Shown: in pieces, positions 42,976 to 52,927 of the stretch | Position numbering within the stretch: position 1 is the stretch's first letter | Layout: every line of letters starts with the position of its first letter | DNA from: Sideroxyarcus sp. | GTDB lineage: Bacteria; Pseudomonadota; Gammaproteobacteria; Burkholderiales; Gallionellaceae | Length of the DNA stretch: 64,000 bases | Direction: 5' to 3' | Assembly: GCA_030651895.1 (NCBI GenBank) | Contig: JAUSBR010000006.1 | Coordinates: forward strand, 1-64,000 | Notes under the pieces: model-generated | What the model saw: only the letters and a program-made list of their open reading frames with translations | The model's database searches: none | Told to the model about the DNA's origin: nothing | Translations under genes and position numbers: made by a program

Positions 42976-44130
42976 ATGTCCGCTACTCTGCCCGCCCCTT
43001 CTGCCGATGCCCTCGCTCACAGTGCGAGATTGTGCGAGCTCATCCGCAGCGACATCGTCGCACAGGGCGGCTGGATACCCTTTTCGCGCTTCATGGAATT
43101 GGCGCTGTACGCGCCCGGTCTGGGCTACTACACCGCAGGAGCGCGCAAGTTCGGCGAAGCGGGCGATTTCATCACCGCGCCGGAGCTCTCGACCCTGTTC
43201 GGTCGCACCCTGGCGCGACAACTGGTGGAAGTGATGCAGGCCAGCACGCCGCACATCCTCGAACTCGGCGCCGGCAGCGGCAAGCTGGCGCTGGATATCC
43301 TCGGCGAGCTGGAAAAGCTCGGCGAATTGCCGGAGACCTATTCCATCCTCGAAGTGAGCGCCGACCTGCGCGAACGCCAGCAGGCCTTGCTGCAAGAGAA
43401 GCTGCCCCATCTCGCCGCGCGCGTGCGCTGGCTGGATGCGCTGCCGGAAAAGTTCTCCGGCGCCGCCATCGGCAACGAGGTGCTGGATGCATTGCCGGTG
43501 CATCTGCTCCACTGGTCGGACGGCCGCGTCCTCGAACGCGGCGTCGCCAGCAAGGAAGGCCATTTTGCCTGGCAGGACAAACAAGCCGATTGCAAGTCCC
43601 TGCTCGATATCGCCGAGAATATCAAGGTACCGGACGACTACCTGAGCGAAGTCTCTATCAGCGCGCGCGGTCTGGTCGCCAGCCTGTGCGAACGCATGGA
43701 GAAGGGCGCGATGATCTTCATCGACTACGGCTTCGGCGCGAAAGAGTATTACCACCCGCAACGCAGCCGCGGCACGCTGATGTGCCACTACCGCCACCAT
43801 TCGCACGACGACCCCTTCTACCTGCCCGGCCTGCAGGACATCACCGCGCATGTGGATTTCACCGCCGTGGCGGAAGCGGCCATCGACTGTGGCGCGCACT
43901 TCCTCGGCTATACCACGCAGGCGCATTTTCTGATCAACAACGACATGATCGATCTGCTCGATGAAGTATCGCCGGATGATGTGAAAGCCTACGCCCCGCT
44001 CTCCGCGCAAGTGCAAAAACTCACCAGCCCCGCCGAGATGGGCGAACTATTCAAGGTGATCGCGCTGGGCAAGGAGCTGGATCAGCCGCTGGCCGGATTC
44101 CTGCGCGGGGACCTGTCGCGCTTGCTTTAA
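42976..44130 (+). CDS. MidA/NDUFAF7-type SAM-dependent methyltransferase
   Basis: FITAPELSTLFGRTLARQL, LELGAGSGKLALDIL, GNEVLDALPVH, IDYGFGAKEYYHPQRSRGTLMCHYRHH. Confidence 0.94.
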   Translation: MSATLPAPSADALAHSARLCELIRSDIVAQGGWIPFSRFMELALYAPGLGYYTAGARKFGEAGDFITAPELSTLFGRTLARQLVEVMQASTPHILELGAGSGKLALDILGELEKLGELPETYSILEVSADLRERQQALLQEKLPHLAARVRWLDALPEKFSGAAIGNEVLDALPVHLLHWSDGRVLERGVASKEGHFAWQDKQADCKSLLDIAENIKVPDDYLSEVSISARGLVASLCERMEKGAMIFIDYGFGAKEYYHPQRSRGTLMCHYRHHSHDDPFYLPGLQDITAHVDFTAVAEAAIDCGAHFLGYTTQAHFLINNDMIDLLDEVSPDDVKAYAPLSAQVQKLTSPAEMGELFKVIALGKELDQPLAGFLRGDLSRLL

Positions 44131-44143
44131 TAAAAAATCCCCT

Positions 44144-44193
44144 CCGTTCGTGGTGAGCCTGTCGAACCATAGCGGAGGACTTATCCTGAGCCA
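44144..44193. repeat. Dispersed extragenic repeat, opposite orientation to the copy at 253-277
   Basis: CCGTTCGTGGTGAGCCTGTCGAACC, i.e. GGTTCGACAGGCTCACCACGAACGG on the minus strand; minus-strand translation gives MVRQAHHERRGF. Confidence 0.75.
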
Positions 44194-44201
44194 GCCACCA
44201 C

Positions 44202-44696
44202 ATGCCCTGCCTCCACAGCTTCCCACCCGTCGCCGATGAACAGTCAAACCTGCTCATCCTCGGCAGCATGCCCGGCAAGGAATCGCTGAAACAGCAGCAG
44301 TACTACGCCAACCCGCAAAACGCCTTCTGGAAGATCATGGACAACCTCGTCGGCGCGCATCCAACCTTGCCCTACCCGCAACGCCTGCACGCACTGACTG
44401 CCGCGCACATCGCCCTGTGGGACGTACTCAAGACCTGCGAACGACAGGGCAGCCTCGATTCGAATATCCAGAACGAGACCGCGAACGACTTCGCTTCGTT
44501 CTTCAAGAATCACCCACATATCACGCACGTGTTTTTCAACGGCGCAAAGGCCGAGCAGAGTTTCAAACGATCTGTGTTGGGGAAACAGAAATTGCCGCCG
44601 CTGGAATTCGTGCGCCTGCCATCCACCAGCCCGGCGCATGCAGGGATGCGTTATGCGGAAAAGCTGCAGGCATGGAAAACCGCTGTGACTGGTTAA
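44202..44696 (+). CDS. DNA-deoxyinosine glycosylase (uracil-DNA glycosylase superfamily)
   Basis: LLILGSMPGKESLKQQQYYANPQNAFWKIM motif; C-terminal LPSTSPAHA. Confidence 0.92.
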   Translation: MPCLHSFPPVADEQSNLLILGSMPGKESLKQQQYYANPQNAFWKIMDNLVGAHPTLPYPQRLHALTAAHIALWDVLKTCERQGSLDSNIQNETANDFASFFKNHPHITHVFFNGAKAEQSFKRSVLGKQKLPPLEFVRLPSTSPAHAGMRYAEKLQAWKTAVTG

Positions 44697-44729
44697 TTGG
44701 ACAATGAGATCGAAGCTGCCGTCGCAGGA

Positions 44730-45653
44730 TCAGGGCGCGATCTGCAGTTGCCCCGAATCAAGCAGCAGATAGCGTGCGAAGCGTCCTTCTTCCCTGCTGC
44801 CGTCGTCGCTCACGATCATGATCCGCTGTATGCCGTCGATCACGGCGGGGCTGACCCCTTCCGCGTGTTCGAAGCCCGGCAAACCGGGAACGGAAACGCG
44901 ACGGGCCGGCGCACCTGACTTGCCGCTCCAGAACCAGAGCTGGAAATGCACCTGCTCGCGCGCGACCGGGCCGCTGATGATCAGATACCCGCCCAGCGCG
45001 GGAATGTATGACATGCCGCGTATCCCGTTGCCGCCGAGATCAAGCGTTTCCAGTTTGGTGGAGATGCGCGGAGGTGCGCCGTCGCCGAAGACCGCGGCAG
45101 GGTTCTCGACACGCGCGATGATCGCCTGCTTGTCGCGCAGGGGACTGCGCAGACCGATCAGCAGATGCTGATGGTCTGGGGTGATCTCCAGCGCCTCGAT
45201 ATTGAGCCCCCCGCTGTTCTTCACGTCGCGTATCTCTACGGCATGCGCCAGCTCGGGATGCGCTGCCCTCAGCGCGGGCTTGAGCCCTTTGATCACGGTA
45301 GTGTCCACCACGCGCTCGCCATCGATGCGGAAGCGCACCAGCTTGTCGCGGGATTTTTTCTCGTCGCCATCACCATCGCGCGAATGCGATGTCAGGGCGT
45401 AGATGAACCCCGTGCGGTCGATGGCCAGCCCTTCCAGATCATCCAGCTTCCAGAAATCGTCCCCGTCCTGAAACAGGCCCGGCTCCAGCGGCGTACTACG
45501 AACGCTTCCATCAGCAAGGACCGTGACCAGACTGAACGGATGCTTCTTCTCATCCTCAACGACCAGGAAGCGCCCATCCGGAAGCTGCTGGATGGCGGAC
45601 GGTTCATAGATGCCGGTTAGTGCAAGGAACATGAGGAGGTTGTTCAGCGTCAT
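44730..45653 (-). CDS. Beta-propeller protein (DUF3616/phytase-esterase-like)
   Basis: IYEPSAIQQLPDGRFLVVEDE; DLEGLAIDRTGFIYALTSHSRDG; LNIEALEITPDHQHLLIGLRSP. Confidence 0.7.
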   Translation of the reverse strand: MTLNNLLMFLALTGIYEPSAIQQLPDGRFLVVEDEKKHPFSLVTVLADGSVRSTPLEPGLFQDGDDFWKLDDLEGLAIDRTGFIYALTSHSRDGDGDEKKSRDKLVRFRIDGERVVDTTVIKGLKPALRAAHPELAHAVEIRDVKNSGGLNIEALEITPDHQHLLIGLRSPLRDKQAIIARVENPAAVFGDGAPPRISTKLETLDLGGNGIRGMSYIPALGGYLIISGPVAREQVHFQLWFWSGKSGAPARRVSVPGLPGFEHAEGVSPAVIDGIQRIMIVSDDGSREEGRFARYLLLDSGQLQIAP

Positions 45654-45769
45654 GGTGGTTTCGCTCTCTGCCGCCTTGTTGGCGTTCACATTTTCAAACA
45701 CAACAACTCAAGCTTGGAAATCAAATGTGATGCTGAACCCATTAATTCCCTTTAGGACGGATTATTGAA

Positions 45770-46129
45770 TTAGGCATACTGCTCAAAATCGGAGATTTGG
45801 GCTGGATATAGAGCAAACCAGTTTTGGTTGTAGACATCTTCTCGTTCAGTCGGAAGGTTTTCGACAGTCGTGAGACCATCACCAGGCAGTCCAGTCGTTT
45901 GATTGACTACCAAGCAAGTGAGCGGAGGTAGACCTTTGGCTTTGCAGAAAAGCATGATGCAGCCCAGAATTTGAGCAAGAACGCCTGCGCCTTCAAATTC
46001 AAGATGCTCAGCGACTTGTCCATATGTAAGTGTCTGCCTGTGATGGGCAGCGCCAACAAGAATTTGCCAAACTTGCATTGCTCTTTCACTACGTGTCATA
46101 CAGGCTCCTGTGCAATACATAGCTATCAA
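45770..46129 (-). CDS. Small protein resembling the alkyltransferase-like/MGMT winged-helix DNA-binding fold
   Basis: TLTYGQVAEHL ... LGCIMLFCKAKGLPPLTCLVVNQTTGLPGDGL; parallel to the MGMT/ATL TYGxVA...PCHRVV core. Confidence 0.55.
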   Translation of the reverse strand: MIAMYCTGACMTRSERAMQVWQILVGAAHHRQTLTYGQVAEHLEFEGAGVLAQILGCIMLFCKAKGLPPLTCLVVNQTTGLPGDGLTTVENLPTEREDVYNQNWFALYPAQISDFEQYA

Positions 46130-46190
46130 ACTAACTGACGTCTTATACTAAATTTAATTAAGGGTCATCGCTGGCTAGTATTCTAAGCGA

Positions 46191-46613
46191 TCAATTGACG
46201 AACGCCTTGATTAGAAGCGTACTAAAAATTGTGATGCAAATACCAATCGCGGAAATAGTAAGGCTGATTAATGCCGCCTTTTTGAATCCAATGGCACCAG
46301 ATACTGGATGCTTAAGCATAACCCCCAGCATCCAAGTGAAAAGTAAATAGGCGAATATGTAAATAATCCCAAAGCCGACAATGCCGACTTCAATTCTATT
46401 AATGCCGAGAATGAACCCAACAAAAAAACCTAGCACACAAGTAGTGAGGCTACTTACAAATGAAATGATGTAAGCTACTTTGTATGAAAGCTTGAACTTA
46501 GCAATGTAATTTGTTGCAAATTGCAATAACAATGCACCGACCAATGATCCTATTGTGCACCATATTATTAATACGACAATGGATCCAAGAATAGTCCCTA
46601 TTAAATGTGCCAT
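46191..46613 (-). CDS. Hypothetical polytopic membrane protein
   Basis: 140 aa with about four hydrophobic segments; AT-richer composition. Confidence 0.6.
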   Translation of the reverse strand: MAHLIGTILGSIVVLIIWCTIGSLVGALLLQFATNYIAKFKLSYKVAYIISFVSSLTTCVLGFFVGFILGINRIEVGIVGFGIIYIFAYLLFTWMLGVMLKHPVSGAIGFKKAALISLTISAIGICITIFSTLLIKAFVN

Positions 46614-46656
46614 TGAATCCCCTTCAATTTAGGCCAACAAAAATTTGACGTCCTAA

Positions 46657-46887
46657 CTACATCCAAAAATCAGCTTTGCGCATTCTGCTGCCCTCACCCC
46701 ACGGCGCAACCTTGAACAGCAACACCATCCCCGGTATCGCCAGCAGAACGGTAATAAAGGTGCCGGAGTCGATTTGTTCTGAACTGAGCTTCCCCTCAGT
46801 TGTGCAGACACTACCCGACATCACAGCGCAGAACAATATGCCGTTTGGCCTACATCTTCTGTCAGCGCCAGGAAGAATGCCCAGCAA
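46657..46887 (-). CDS. Hypothetical small protein
   Basis: 76-aa ORF with one hydrophobic segment; coding status uncertain. Confidence 0.3.
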   Translation of the reverse strand: MLGILPGADRRCRPNGILFCAVMSGSVCTTEGKLSSEQIDSGTFITVLLAIPGMVLLFKVAPWGEGSRMRKADFWM

Positions 46888-46896
46888 GTTGGGTAG

Positions 46897-48129
46897 CTAG
46901 CGTCCCTTGATGACCGCCTCCACCGCCAAAATCCGCGCTTCGCGCACCTTGTCGGCGATGAGGTTCTTGTCGGCGCAGGCGCGGGCGATGTCGCCTGCGT
47001 TCACCGCTTGTGCGGCTTTGGCGCATTCCAGCATGTAGGCGGATTGCGGGTAGACGTCGTTTTCGTGGCCGGTGCGGCCGTGGGCGTCGGATTCGCAGGC
47101 CAGCAGTATCTGGGCGAAGCGTTCCGGTTTGCGCCAGAGGTCGCAGCGGTCGAACACTTTGACGATGGTGTCTGCGCGCAGTTCGCGCACCTTGTGCACG
47201 TGGCTGTGGTATTGCGCCACCAGCAGGGCGAGGTCGCGGCATTCGCCGGGGACACGCAGGCGTTCGCACACGTTCTTGAGCAGGTCGACGCTGCGCTGTT
47301 CGTGGCCGATATGGCGCGGCAGGGTGTCTTCCGGCGTGGTGGCTTTGCCGAGGTCGTGCCCCAGGGCGGCGAAGCGCACTTCCAATGGCCGGTCATGTTT
47401 CGCGGTGTCGTCCAGCACCATCATCACGTGCACGCCGCAGTCGATCTCGGGGTGGTAGTGCGCTGGCTGCGGCACGCCGTAGAGCGCATCGACTTCCGGC
47501 AAGATCTTTTTCAGTGCGCCGCATTCGCGCAGGGTGGTGAAGAAGCGCGAGGGATGTTTTTCCATCAGGCCGCGCGCGAGTTCCTGCCACACGCGTTCGG
47601 CGACCAGTGCATCCACTTCGCCGTTCGCCACCATCATTTTCATCAGTGCCAATGTCTCGGGCGCGAAGGTGAAGCCGAAGCGCGCGGCGAAGCGCGCACC
47701 GCGCAGGATGCGCACGGGATCTTCGGCGAAAGCATCGCTGACGTGGCGCAAGATGCCCGCTTTCAGATCGGCCTGGCCGTTGTAAGGGTCGATGAGGTTG
47801 CCGTCCGCATCCTGCGCGATGGCGTTGACGGTGAAGTCACGCCGCAGCAGGTCCTGCTCCAGTGTGACGTCGGGCGAGGTGTAGACGGTGAAACCCTTGT
47901 AGCCCTGCGCCACTTTGCGCTCGGTGCGCGCCAGCGCGTATTCCTCATGCGTTTTCGGATGCAGGAACACGGGGAAGTCGCTACCCACCGGCGTGTAGCC
48001 GAGCGCGGCCATCTGTTCCGGCGTGCTGCCGACCACGACCCAGTCGTGATCCTGCACCGGCAGGCCGAGCAGCCTGTCGCGCACGGCGCCGCCGACGCAA
48101 TACACTTTCAGATCGTTCAACTTGCTCAT
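46897..48129 (-). CDS. cca: CCA-adding tRNA nucleotidyltransferase with HD domain
   Basis: VYCVGGAVRDRLLGLPVQDHDWVVVG; RRDFTVNAIAQD; ALGHDLGKATTP HD motif. Confidence 0.97.
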   Translation of the reverse strand: MSKLNDLKVYCVGGAVRDRLLGLPVQDHDWVVVGSTPEQMAALGYTPVGSDFPVFLHPKTHEEYALARTERKVAQGYKGFTVYTSPDVTLEQDLLRRDFTVNAIAQDADGNLIDPYNGQADLKAGILRHVSDAFAEDPVRILRGARFAARFGFTFAPETLALMKMMVANGEVDALVAERVWQELARGLMEKHPSRFFTTLRECGALKKILPEVDALYGVPQPAHYHPEIDCGVHVMMVLDDTAKHDRPLEVRFAALGHDLGKATTPEDTLPRHIGHEQRSVDLLKNVCERLRVPGECRDLALLVAQYHSHVHKVRELRADTIVKVFDRCDLWRKPERFAQILLACESDAHGRTGHENDVYPQSAYMLECAKAAQAVNAGDIARACADKNLIADKVREARILAVEAVIKGR

Positions 48130-50027
48130 TTCCGTCTCTCTGCTTCTATCGTCCCCAGCCGCTGTTTGAGCGACTGCGTCGATTGCCCGAACAGCATGGA
48201 ATAGTAGATGGTGTTGCTCATCACTTTCCTCACGTAATCGCGCGTCTCGTCGAAGGGGATGGTCTCGATGTAGACCGCGCCTTCCAGCGGCTTGTTGTCC
48301 TGCCATTGTTTCGCCCGGTTTGGCCCCGCGTTGTAGGCAGCGGAAGCCAGCACGGGGTTCTCGTCGAACTGTTTGAACACGGTCTTCATGTAATAGGTGC
48401 CGAGCTTGAGATTCACATCCAGTTGGTGGATAAGGCCCTTGCGGTAACTCTTCATGCCCATCTGCCGCGCCACCCAGCGCGCCGTGTCGGGCATGATCTG
48501 CATCAGCCCCGCTGCCCCCGCGCCGGATTTCGCACTGGTGGTGAAGCGGCTCTCCTGCCGCATCAGGCCGTAAACCCAGGCCTCTTCGAGACCGTGCTTG
48601 TCCAGATTCTCGCGCAGTGCCGCGCGATAGGGCGCTGGATAACGCAGGTTGAAATCGTGCACACTCACCGTGCGGTCCGCCGCGTTGATGGAGCGATCAT
48701 ACATCTCGTTGCGCTGCGCCACTTCGGCTGCGGCCAGCAACTGGCGGTCGCTGAACTTGCGCGTGGCCCAGGCCCATTCCTTCGCCGCTTCGGTGCGCAT
48801 ATCCATGCGGTACAGCAGCAGGGTGCGCTGGATCGCTGGCATCTGCTGGATAACCTCGACCTCGATCTCGCTCGGACGATAGCCCATCGAGAAGATGTTC
48901 GGTCCCGCCTCTTTACCGAGCTCTTCGGCAGCGAGCTGGCCGTAGAAATTGTATTCGCGGCCCAGCTCGGCGAACACCTCTTCCGCTTCGGCAGGCCGCG
49001 CCAATCGCACGAGCGCGCGGCCTTTCCAGTAGCGCCAGGCACCTTCGTTTTGTTGTTGCGGCGCCATGGCACTGATGCTGGCCCACACCTCGTGCCAGTT
49101 CTGCATGCGCAGGGCGGCGCGCGCGCGCCAGGCCAGCTGTTTCGGGTTCAACGCGGCATCGCCCGCCACCGCGTACCAGAGCAGGGCGCGCTCGTCGTGC
49201 GACTGCGCACCGGCGAAACCGATCCAGCCGAAGAAATAGCGCTGCTCTTCCTCAGTGAAATAGTTGGCGATCATCTCCCAGCGCGCGAAAGCGATCTCAC
49301 GTGATTGTCTGGCCAGACGCAACAGGGCGAACAGCGCAGTCAGGCGGCGACCGGTGCTGGCGTTCTCGAACTTGGTCTTTTCCAGATAGCGGCGCGGGTT
49401 GCTCGATGCCACGCTCAACTCGGCGGCCGGGAACTGCTCTGATTTGGGCAATTGCTTGATGAGCTGCTTGGCGAAGGAGACATTGCCGCTTTCCAGCGCC
49501 AAGCGCATGCGTTTCCACACATCGGTGTCGGTGATGACGCCTTGCTCCCTGCCGCGCCGAAACAGCGGCGTACAACTGTCCGGCATCTCGTCGTCGCGGA
49601 ACCACAGCTTGCGCGCCTCGGCCAATGCGGCCGCCTCGTCGCTCTGCTGGCGCAGCTGCAGGGCATAGCAGGCCAGCTCGTCGTCGATGTTCACCACATT
49701 GGGATATTCCACGGCGAAGGTCTCCCAGCTCTCCTGTCTGGCCAGGAACTTGAGCCAGTCGCCGCGGAATTGGTCGACCACCGGACTCTCATCCCCGCGC
49801 GCCAGAAACGCCTTGATCGGCGCCGTGGCCCGCGTGCTCAGACGCGCGCGCAACTGGTAGCTGGCGGCATAGATCTCCAGCGGCGTGTCCTGCAGGTTCT
49901 CCGCCGCTTTATCCAGACGAGCGAGGTTGCCGACCCGCAAAGCATCGCGGGCGGCACGGAAATCGCTCTCTGGTTCGGCCAGTGCGCACAGGGGCAAGGC
50001 CAGCAACAGCGGCAACAGGAATCTCAT
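48126..50027 (-). CDS. slt: Soluble lytic murein transglycosylase
   Basis: Signal peptide; GLMRQESRF, SGAGAAGLMQIMPDTA, LASAAYNAGPNRAKQW. Confidence 0.95.
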   Translation of the reverse strand: MRFLLPLLLALPLCALAEPESDFRAARDALRVGNLARLDKAAENLQDTPLEIYAASYQLRARLSTRATAPIKAFLARGDESPVVDQFRGDWLKFLARQESWETFAVEYPNVVNIDDELACYALQLRQQSDEAAALAEARKLWFRDDEMPDSCTPLFRRGREQGVITDTDVWKRMRLALESGNVSFAKQLIKQLPKSEQFPAAELSVASSNPRRYLEKTKFENASTGRRLTALFALLRLARQSREIAFARWEMIANYFTEEEQRYFFGWIGFAGAQSHDERALLWYAVAGDAALNPKQLAWRARAALRMQNWHEVWASISAMAPQQQNEGAWRYWKGRALVRLARPAEAEEVFAELGREYNFYGQLAAEELGKEAGPNIFSMGYRPSEIEVEVIQQMPAIQRTLLLYRMDMRTEAAKEWAWATRKFSDRQLLAAAEVAQRNEMYDRSINAADRTVSVHDFNLRYPAPYRAALRENLDKHGLEEAWVYGLMRQESRFTTSAKSGAGAAGLMQIMPDTARWVARQMGMKSYRKGLIHQLDVNLKLGTYYMKTVFKQFDENPVLASAAYNAGPNRAKQWQDNKPLEGAVYIETIPFDETRDYVRKVMSNTIYYSMLFGQSTQSLKQRLGTIEAERRK

Positions 50028-50167
50028 GGGAATGGTCTTGGAAACACTGCTTGAAGAATAACACAGAGCGTCTTGCGGCACTTCGGGCTGACGCCCCGAA
50101 CGGGGTGCAGCATAAGGCTTGCAACAAGGACGACCGCGCTGGCGCGGCCGTCTCTGTTTCAGCCTTT

Positions 50168-50383
50168 TCAGCTTTGATATGCGTACATCTTGTTCAGGAA
50201 AGCATCGACATCCGCATTCGCCAGACTTGCGGGCATCGCTGCCCGCTCGGTCGTTTGGGTATGCTCGCCAACCAGCGCCAGTTGCGGATTCCAGCCCGCG
50301 CACATCACTTCGTCGCCGTACTGCTCGACCGCGACTGCCTCGCGCTCGATCTCGTATCCGTTCATATTCATCACGATGGTCAT
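50168..50383 (-). CDS. Hypothetical 71-aa protein
   Basis: ORF MTIVMNMNGYEIEREAVAVEQYGDEVMCAGWNPQLAL preceded by GGAGGTGTGCC (SD-like). Confidence 0.55.
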   Translation of the reverse strand: MTIVMNMNGYEIEREAVAVEQYGDEVMCAGWNPQLALVGEHTQTTERAAMPASLANADVDAFLNKMYAYQS

Positions 50384-50436
50384 GGCACACCTCCTTGTCG
50401 GGGAGCGATCCGCGCCCCTGTATATAGAGTATCGGC

Positions 50437-51768
50437 TCAGGTGCGGGAAAGTTTAGCGCGCACCAGCTCGATGTGGCTGCGCAGTTCGTACAAATGGCTG
50501 GAGAAAGCCACAGGCAGGCGCAGGTGATTGACCTTGTTTTCGATGGTGTCGAGTCTCTTGCGGAAGCTCGCCAGATCGACCGGCTCGGCGGCATTGCGCA
50601 GCTGCAGTTCGAGGAAGCGCAGCTCGCCGTACAGCTTGTAGATGCGCGACTTGATCAGCCAGTTGTAGACGGCGGGCGCGACACGGCTGAGCGGGATAGC
50701 CAGCGCCAGCAGCGGCAGCAGGATGATGAGCACGCGGTTGACGAAGGTGGCTGCCCAGAACGGCAGGTAACGGTCGAGGAAGGGCGGGCCGGATTCGTAG
50801 AAGTGCGCGGCCTGGCTGCTCATCTCGAAATCGGTGTCCTTGTCGGAAGGGAATTCGCGCTCCTGCTGCAGCATGCCCGCCCCGCCGTGCACGCGGGTGA
50901 GCACTTTGAGTACCAGATAGACCAGCGCCGGATGCATGGATTCGCGCGCCACCAGCGTGACCGTGGGTGCCAGCAGGTGCACCTCGTGCGGGGGTACGTT
51001 GGATTCCAGACTCAGCGCGCCTTCCGGCAGCACCAGATGGCGCAGGAAATTGAACTGGCGCGAATAGGCCTCGGCTTCGTCCAGATTGAGCAGCGTCACC
51101 CCGGGCAGGGTCGCGACCTCCTGGATCAGCGGCGAGGTGGGTACTCCGGAAAGGACGATCACGTCGGCCACGTTGTGGCGCAGCGCTTCTTTAGCATCGT
51201 CTTCGCCGATCTCGTAGAAGGTGCTGTTCTGCGCGTTCACACCGGCCGCGTTGAGGATCATCTGCGCCAGGATGCCGGTGCCGCTACCCGCCCTGCCGAC
51301 TGCGATGCGCTTTCCCTTCAGGGCGGACAGGTGTTCTATGCGGCGCTGGCCCTTGCTGAAGATCCACAGCGGCTCGTAATACAGACTGCCGAGCGAGACC
51401 AGACCGACCGTCGATTCCGCACCCGCCACTCCGCCCGGCACGAACGCCATGTCGACGTCGCCGCCTTCCCTGCGCAGTTCTTCCAGGCTGGGCAACGGAC
51501 CTTCGGATTCGCGTATCTCCAGTGCCACGCCGTCCTGCTTGAGCAGCACTTCGTACAGGCGTGCATAGGCCTGGTTGTTGCCATCTTCCTTGCTGACGGA
51601 GATGACGATCTTCCTGGGCGGGGCGGGATCGATGAGCCAGTAGCCAACGATGGCGATGAGGATCAGCGCGAACAGATACGGCAACGATGCTTTGAACGCC
51701 TCGTGCGGCAAGGACACCCGCAGATCTTCATGCACCTGTTCGCTGTCTGGCCTGGCGTTCATCGTCAT
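50437..51768 (-). CDS. TAXI-family TRAP transporter solute-binding protein with TM segments
   Basis: KGKRIAVGRAGSGTGILAQMIL; N-terminal TM and C-terminal TM; start MTMNARPDSEQ. Confidence 0.88.
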   Translation of the reverse strand: MTMNARPDSEQVHEDLRVSLPHEAFKASLPYLFALILIAIVGYWLIDPAPPRKIVISVSKEDGNNQAYARLYEVLLKQDGVALEIRESEGPLPSLEELRREGGDVDMAFVPGGVAGAESTVGLVSLGSLYYEPLWIFSKGQRRIEHLSALKGKRIAVGRAGSGTGILAQMILNAAGVNAQNSTFYEIGEDDAKEALRHNVADVIVLSGVPTSPLIQEVATLPGVTLLNLDEAEAYSRQFNFLRHLVLPEGALSLESNVPPHEVHLLAPTVTLVARESMHPALVYLVLKVLTRVHGGAGMLQQEREFPSDKDTDFEMSSQAAHFYESGPPFLDRYLPFWAATFVNRVLIILLPLLALAIPLSRVAPAVYNWLIKSRIYKLYGELRFLELQLRNAAEPVDLASFRKRLDTIENKVNHLRLPVAFSSHLYELRSHIELVRAKLSRT

Positions 51769-51781
51769 CGGAATGTGTGAG

Positions 51782-51858
51782 TGGTGCGCCCGGCGGGAGT
51801 CGAACCCACGACCCTTGGCTTCGGAAACCAATACTCTATCCAGCTGAGCTACGGGCGC
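51782..51858 (-). tRNA. tRNA-Arg (CCG)
   Basis: 77-nt cloverleaf GCGCCCGTAGCTCAGCTGGATAGAG...TTCCGAA...GGTTCGACTCC...GGGCGCACCA. Confidence 0.97.
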
Positions 51859-51938
51859 TTTGAACGGCGCGCAGTATAGCGGTTTTTGTGCCGCCCCGCC
51901 CGCGCCGGACGGGACAAAAAAATGCTATCGTGCGCACC

Positions 51939-52361
51939 ATGAATTTCGCAAATCCTGCTCCTGAAGACATCTGCAAACTGCTGCGCGAGGTGAAGACCGT
52001 CGCCGTGGTGGGCTTGTCGCCCAACGCCGGCCGGCCCAGCTTCAACGTCGCCAAGGCTTTGCAGGGCTTCGGCTACCGCATCTTCCCGGTGCGCCCGCTG
52101 GTGAGCGAGGTGCTGGGCGAAAAAGCCTATCCCGATCTGGAGAGCCTGCCCGAGGTGCCCGATATCGTGGACGTGTTCCGCGCGCCGGAGCATGTGCCCG
52201 CCATCGTGGAAAGCTGCATCAGGCTTGGCGTGAAGAATATCTGGTTGCAGGACGGCGTGGTGCACGAGGAAGCCGCGCTGCGCGCGCAGCAGGCAGGCAT
52301 CACGGTGGTGATGGACCGCTGCATGTACCGCGACCACGTCCAGTTATGCAGCGATCTGTGA
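51939..52361 (+). CDS. CoA-binding protein (YccU-like)
   Basis: VAVVGLSPNAGRPSFNVAKALQGFGYRIFPVRP. Confidence 0.92.
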   Translation: MNFANPAPEDICKLLREVKTVAVVGLSPNAGRPSFNVAKALQGFGYRIFPVRPLVSEVLGEKAYPDLESLPEVPDIVDVFRAPEHVPAIVESCIRLGVKNIWLQDGVVHEEAALRAQQAGITVVMDRCMYRDHVQLCSDL

Positions 52362-52927
52362 GCAAGCAACGTTGCGCATGGTGCGGCGACTCCACGCTGT
52401 ACCAGACCTACCACGATACGGAATGGGGCGTACCGTTGCACGACGACCGGGAACTGTTCGAGTTCCTGATCCTGGAAGGCGCACAGGCCGGTCTGAGCTG
52501 GATCACCATCCTGAAGAAGCGCGAGAACTACCGCGCCGCTTTTGACGGTTTCGATCCCGCTCGCATTGCGCGCTATGGCGCGGGTAAAATAGCCGCGCTG
52601 CTGCAGGACCCGGGGATCGTGCGCAACCGGCTGAAAGTGGCTGCTGCCGTGACCAATGCGCAGAAGTTCCTTGAGGTGCAGGCTGAGTTCGACAGTTTTG
52701 ACCGGTTCATCTGGCAATTCGTCGACGGCAAGCCGAAGCAGAACAAATGGCGCAGCCTGGCCGACATCCCGGCCAGCACCAAGGAGTCGGATGCGATGAG
52801 CAAGGAATTGAAGCGGCGCGGGTTCAAATTCGTCGGCAGCACGATCTGCTACGCGCACATGCAGGCGACCGGCATGGTGAACGACCACACGACTGACTGT
52901 TACAGACACAAAGAGCTATCCAAATGA
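52346..52927 (+). CDS. tag: DNA-3-methyladenine glycosylase I
   Basis: [44 protein letters not shown]. Confidence 0.96.
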   Translation: MQRSVSKQRCAWCGDSTLYQTYHDTEWGVPLHDDRELFEFLILEGAQAGLSWITILKKRENYRAAFDGFDPARIARYGAGKIAALLQDPGIVRNRLKVAAAVTNAQKFLEVQAEFDSFDRFIWQFVDGKPKQNKWRSLADIPASTKESDAMSKELKRRGFKFVGSTICYAHMQATGMVNDHTTDCYRHKELSK

